In this document: one piece after another, positions 4,061-5,731 of the stretch
How the letters are laid out: each line of letters starts with the position of its first letter
Position numbering within the stretch: position 1 is the stretch's first letter
Source of the DNA: Methylovulum sp.
GTDB lineage: Bacteria > Pseudomonadota > Gammaproteobacteria > Methylococcales > Methylomonadaceae
Direction of reading: 5' to 3'
NCBI GenBank assembly: GCA_016919605.1
Contig: JACXTQ010000045.1
Location: forward strand, 1 to 5,731
Length of the DNA: 5,731 nt
Notes under the pieces: model-generated
The model's database searches: none
What the model was told of the DNA's origin: nothing
What the model saw: the letters and a program-made list of their open reading frames with translations, nothing else
Translations under genes and position numbers: made by a program

Positions 4061-5731
4061 ACTAAACTCCGCTGCTTGTTGAAAAATAGGGTTATTAATA
4101 TTATAAGTGACCGAAGCCCCTGCCTGTTTCTGCTCTGGCAACACCAGTTTTAATACTTGCTGCAAATCATATTCCAGGCCCAACTCAGAAATATAAGTGG
4201 TTTGGCCTTTTTGGGCGCAAGCCAGTATTTGCCGATAAGGGGCTTTTTCTTCCGCCTTGAGTGCCATCCTATCTGTTTGGCAAGCCGACGACAACGGCAA
4301 GGCAATCCATTCCTTATAATTCAAGTCTAACCGCGCCAATATCCGCGCCACTTCATCGTTCAACAGACCAAGATAATCTTTGGCATCACGCCCCTGTACC
4401 CTTATCGACAACACCCGATCATGATAATCAACCTGCACTAAGGCGTGTGCCTGATGGCTGTTATGTTGCAACAACACCCCGCGTTGCCAAACAATAGCGC
4501 CGACAATTTCCTCATGGCGGTTGACTATTAGCTCCGGCAGGATATGACGTGGCAAAAAACCCTGAAAAGCAAATTCAAATGCCAAGGCATTGGTTTTATC
4601 AAAAGGGATTGTTTTAGGCTGGTCGCTAGGCAACAACTCAGGGATCATCAAGGTATCGCGGCTTAACGGATAAGCAAGCTTAAACTCGTGCATGGCATCC
4701 CTAATAAAATGGCATTTATCAACGGGATAGTCCAGCTGGTTGCCCTCTTCATCATAAATCGGCTTATCATGTAAAATCGTCACCACCTCGGTATCAGTCA
4801 AACGCGCTTGCCGATGGTACATGACCGTATAAACCCCGTGTGTCAGCCAGCGTGGATTGAGGATATAGTCATCCAAATACGGCAATTGCGGAAAATGGAT
4901 CACCACCCCCAATTTATCCAAAATATCCAGCAACCACGTCCGGTTTTGCGGGCCGTCCTCGCCTATACCGTGTTGCTGGCAAATGGCGGTAAAGTCTTCT
5001 TTTTTTAAAAACGCCGATTGTTTTTGGTAAGGGTGCAGGGCTTGCAAAACCGCAAACTGCTCCTGAGTAAACAGCATTTGATGGGTGCCGACTTGGCGTA
5101 GTTGCTGGCAAAAGTCTTCCTTAAAGCTGGTAAACTTGGCCTTAAAACCTGAGGCGGCGGCTTGGGTACAGGAAAGCGGATAAAAGCCTCTGATATTTTG
5201 ATACTTGCCTTGCAAATAAGCCATATCCAGATGAATGTCGGCTTGGTCGGCCTTATTGCCGACAATCATCACGGGGGCATCACCGCCAAAGCTTTTGATA
5301 TGCTGTAACCAGTATTCCGCCTGTTCGGTGCTGTTAATCTCGTTACGCGCATTCATGACCAATACATACAGGCAAGAGGAACGTAAGAAAAATTGGTGGG
5401 TGGCATGGGCCATGACTTGGCCGCCAAAATCCCAAAAATGCGCCTTGATGGTGGTGTCGGGTATCAGCCAGTCGCGGATTTCAATACCCGCCGTCATCGC
5501 CCCATTGCCTTCCACTACGGGTTCGCCATGCAAGGCGCGGATTAATGAGGTTTTGCCCGCCTCGCCATAGCCGATAAAAATGGCGCGGACACGGTTAAGG
5601 GCTTGGTCGGCGGTTTTAGCCACCAGATTTTTCAAATAAGCATTGACGGCAACCGCACCTTGGCTGTCAATTTCTTGGGGGATATTGCACCACTGCTCAA
5701 GCAAATCCACATCAATAGGCTGGCCTTGTAA
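3617..5731 (-). CDS. Roc-COR (ROCO) GTPase with glycine/asparagine-rich and helical C-terminal tail, 5' partial
   Basis: The frame stays open to the right edge (LQGQPID precedes the GTG at 5710), so the start lies outside; about 704 residues are visible. Numbering from that GTG: LEQWCNIPQEIDSQGAVAVN (4-23) is the linker usual between leucine-rich repeats and Roc, so repeats probably lie upstream. The Roc domain has all G motifs: G47-Y-G-E-A-G-K-T54 (P-loop), T73 in MTAGIEI, D94-F-G-G-Q98, N152-K-A-D155 and a G5-like S180. A COR domain follows (about 200-490), which in this family dimerises and couples to GTP hydrolysis. The tail (about 530-697) has TYNINNPIFQQ, then GDVKEGGQVVGRD (564-576) and STQTIGHNYG (580-589), a helical segment (610-655), and KLWYDMSLKGITEAAKAVGD ending in a hydrophobic IAKPIIAIAQQLAPLLL. 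No kinase, protease or transmembrane domain is recognised. The residues needed for GTP binding are intact. Role unknown: regulatory GTPase, possibly in conflict or cell-death signalling (inference). Confidence 0.88.
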   Translation of the reverse strand, partial: LQGQPIDVDLLEQWCNIPQEIDSQGAVAVNAYLKNLVAKTADQALNRVRAIFIGYGEAGKTSLIRALHGEPVVEGNGAMTAGIEIRDWLIPDTTIKAHFWDFGGQVMAHATHQFFLRSSCLYVLVMNARNEINSTEQAEYWLQHIKSFGGDAPVMIVGNKADQADIHLDMAYLQGKYQNIRGFYPLSCTQAAASGFKAKFTSFKEDFCQQLRQVGTHQMLFTQEQFAVLQALHPYQKQSAFLKKEDFTAICQQHGIGEDGPQNRTWLLDILDKLGVVIHFPQLPYLDDYILNPRWLTHGVYTVMYHRQARLTDTEVVTILHDKPIYDEEGNQLDYPVDKCHFIRDAMHEFKLAYPLSRDTLMIPELLPSDQPKTIPFDKTNALAFEFAFQGFLPRHILPELIVNRHEEIVGAIVWQRGVLLQHNSHQAHALVQVDYHDRVLSIRVQGRDAKDYLGLLNDEVARILARLDLNYKEWIALPLSSACQTDRMALKAEEKAPYRQILACAQKGQTTYISELGLEYDLQQVLKLVLPEQKQAGASVTYNINNPIFQQAAEFSMNDRKIKATNYTEGDVKEGGQVVGRDVNNSTQTIGHNYGSAIAAKTVENCLINHLPDSKADEGVKVLLGQLLAQIQELNAKVPAAQASHLETMASRTETLVKETQNPSPDKLWYDMSLKGITEAAKAVGDIAKPIIAIAQQLAPLLL

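Noticed and set aside
3648..5570. Several plus-strand open frames inside the ROCO gene
   Set aside because: They mirror the coding strand, show no domain pattern, and the ROCO frame has intact GTPase motifs throughout.

Overview
The window looks like part of a gammaproteobacterial methylotroph chromosome, most likely a methanotroph of the Methylococcales. This rests on the subunit C gene of the formyltransferase/hydrolase complex (H4MPT-linked C1 oxidation) together with a proteobacterial UbiK, a spermidine synthase of the GGGDCGTL type and a GTAG-type REP/REPIN element. The taxonomic call is inference from gene content; no species can be named.

Layout: (1) Bases 1-758, plus strand: 3' part of fhcC, cut by the left window edge and followed by a hairpin that may end its operon. 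(2) Bases 866-1338, plus strand: a two-gene type II toxin-antitoxin module with a one-base overlap, a DUF2281-like antitoxin followed by a Txe/YoeB-like RNase toxin. (3) Bases 1339-1474: no gene; a decayed palindromic repeat and a hairpin between convergent genes. (4) Bases 1475-3229, minus strand: a tightly packed set transcribed as speE, then a MarR-family regulator with a cysteine-rich tail, then ubiK, with a good promoter upstream of speE. (5) Bases 3230-3616: no gene; the speE promoter, a 9-bp hairpin and a perfect 31-bp inverted repeat whose two arms each begin with GTAG and are themselves palindromic (a REPIN). (6) Bases 3617-5731, minus strand: a large Roc-COR (ROCO) GTPase whose N-terminal part, probably a leucine-rich repeat region, runs off the right edge.

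The first, third and fourth gene groups are core metabolism: C1 oxidation, polyamine synthesis and ubiquinone synthesis. The toxin-antitoxin pair, the repeats and the ROCO gene are accessory. The most interesting item is the C-terminal tail of the ROCO protein. After the COR domain comes a glycine/asparagine-rich segment with two QxxG units (QVVG and QTIG, 11 residues apart), then a helical region ending in a hydrophobic stretch. This looks like a signalling or effector module attached to a GTPase switch. It also has its own internal ATG with a well-placed GGAG, so it might be made separately. These functional readings are hypotheses.
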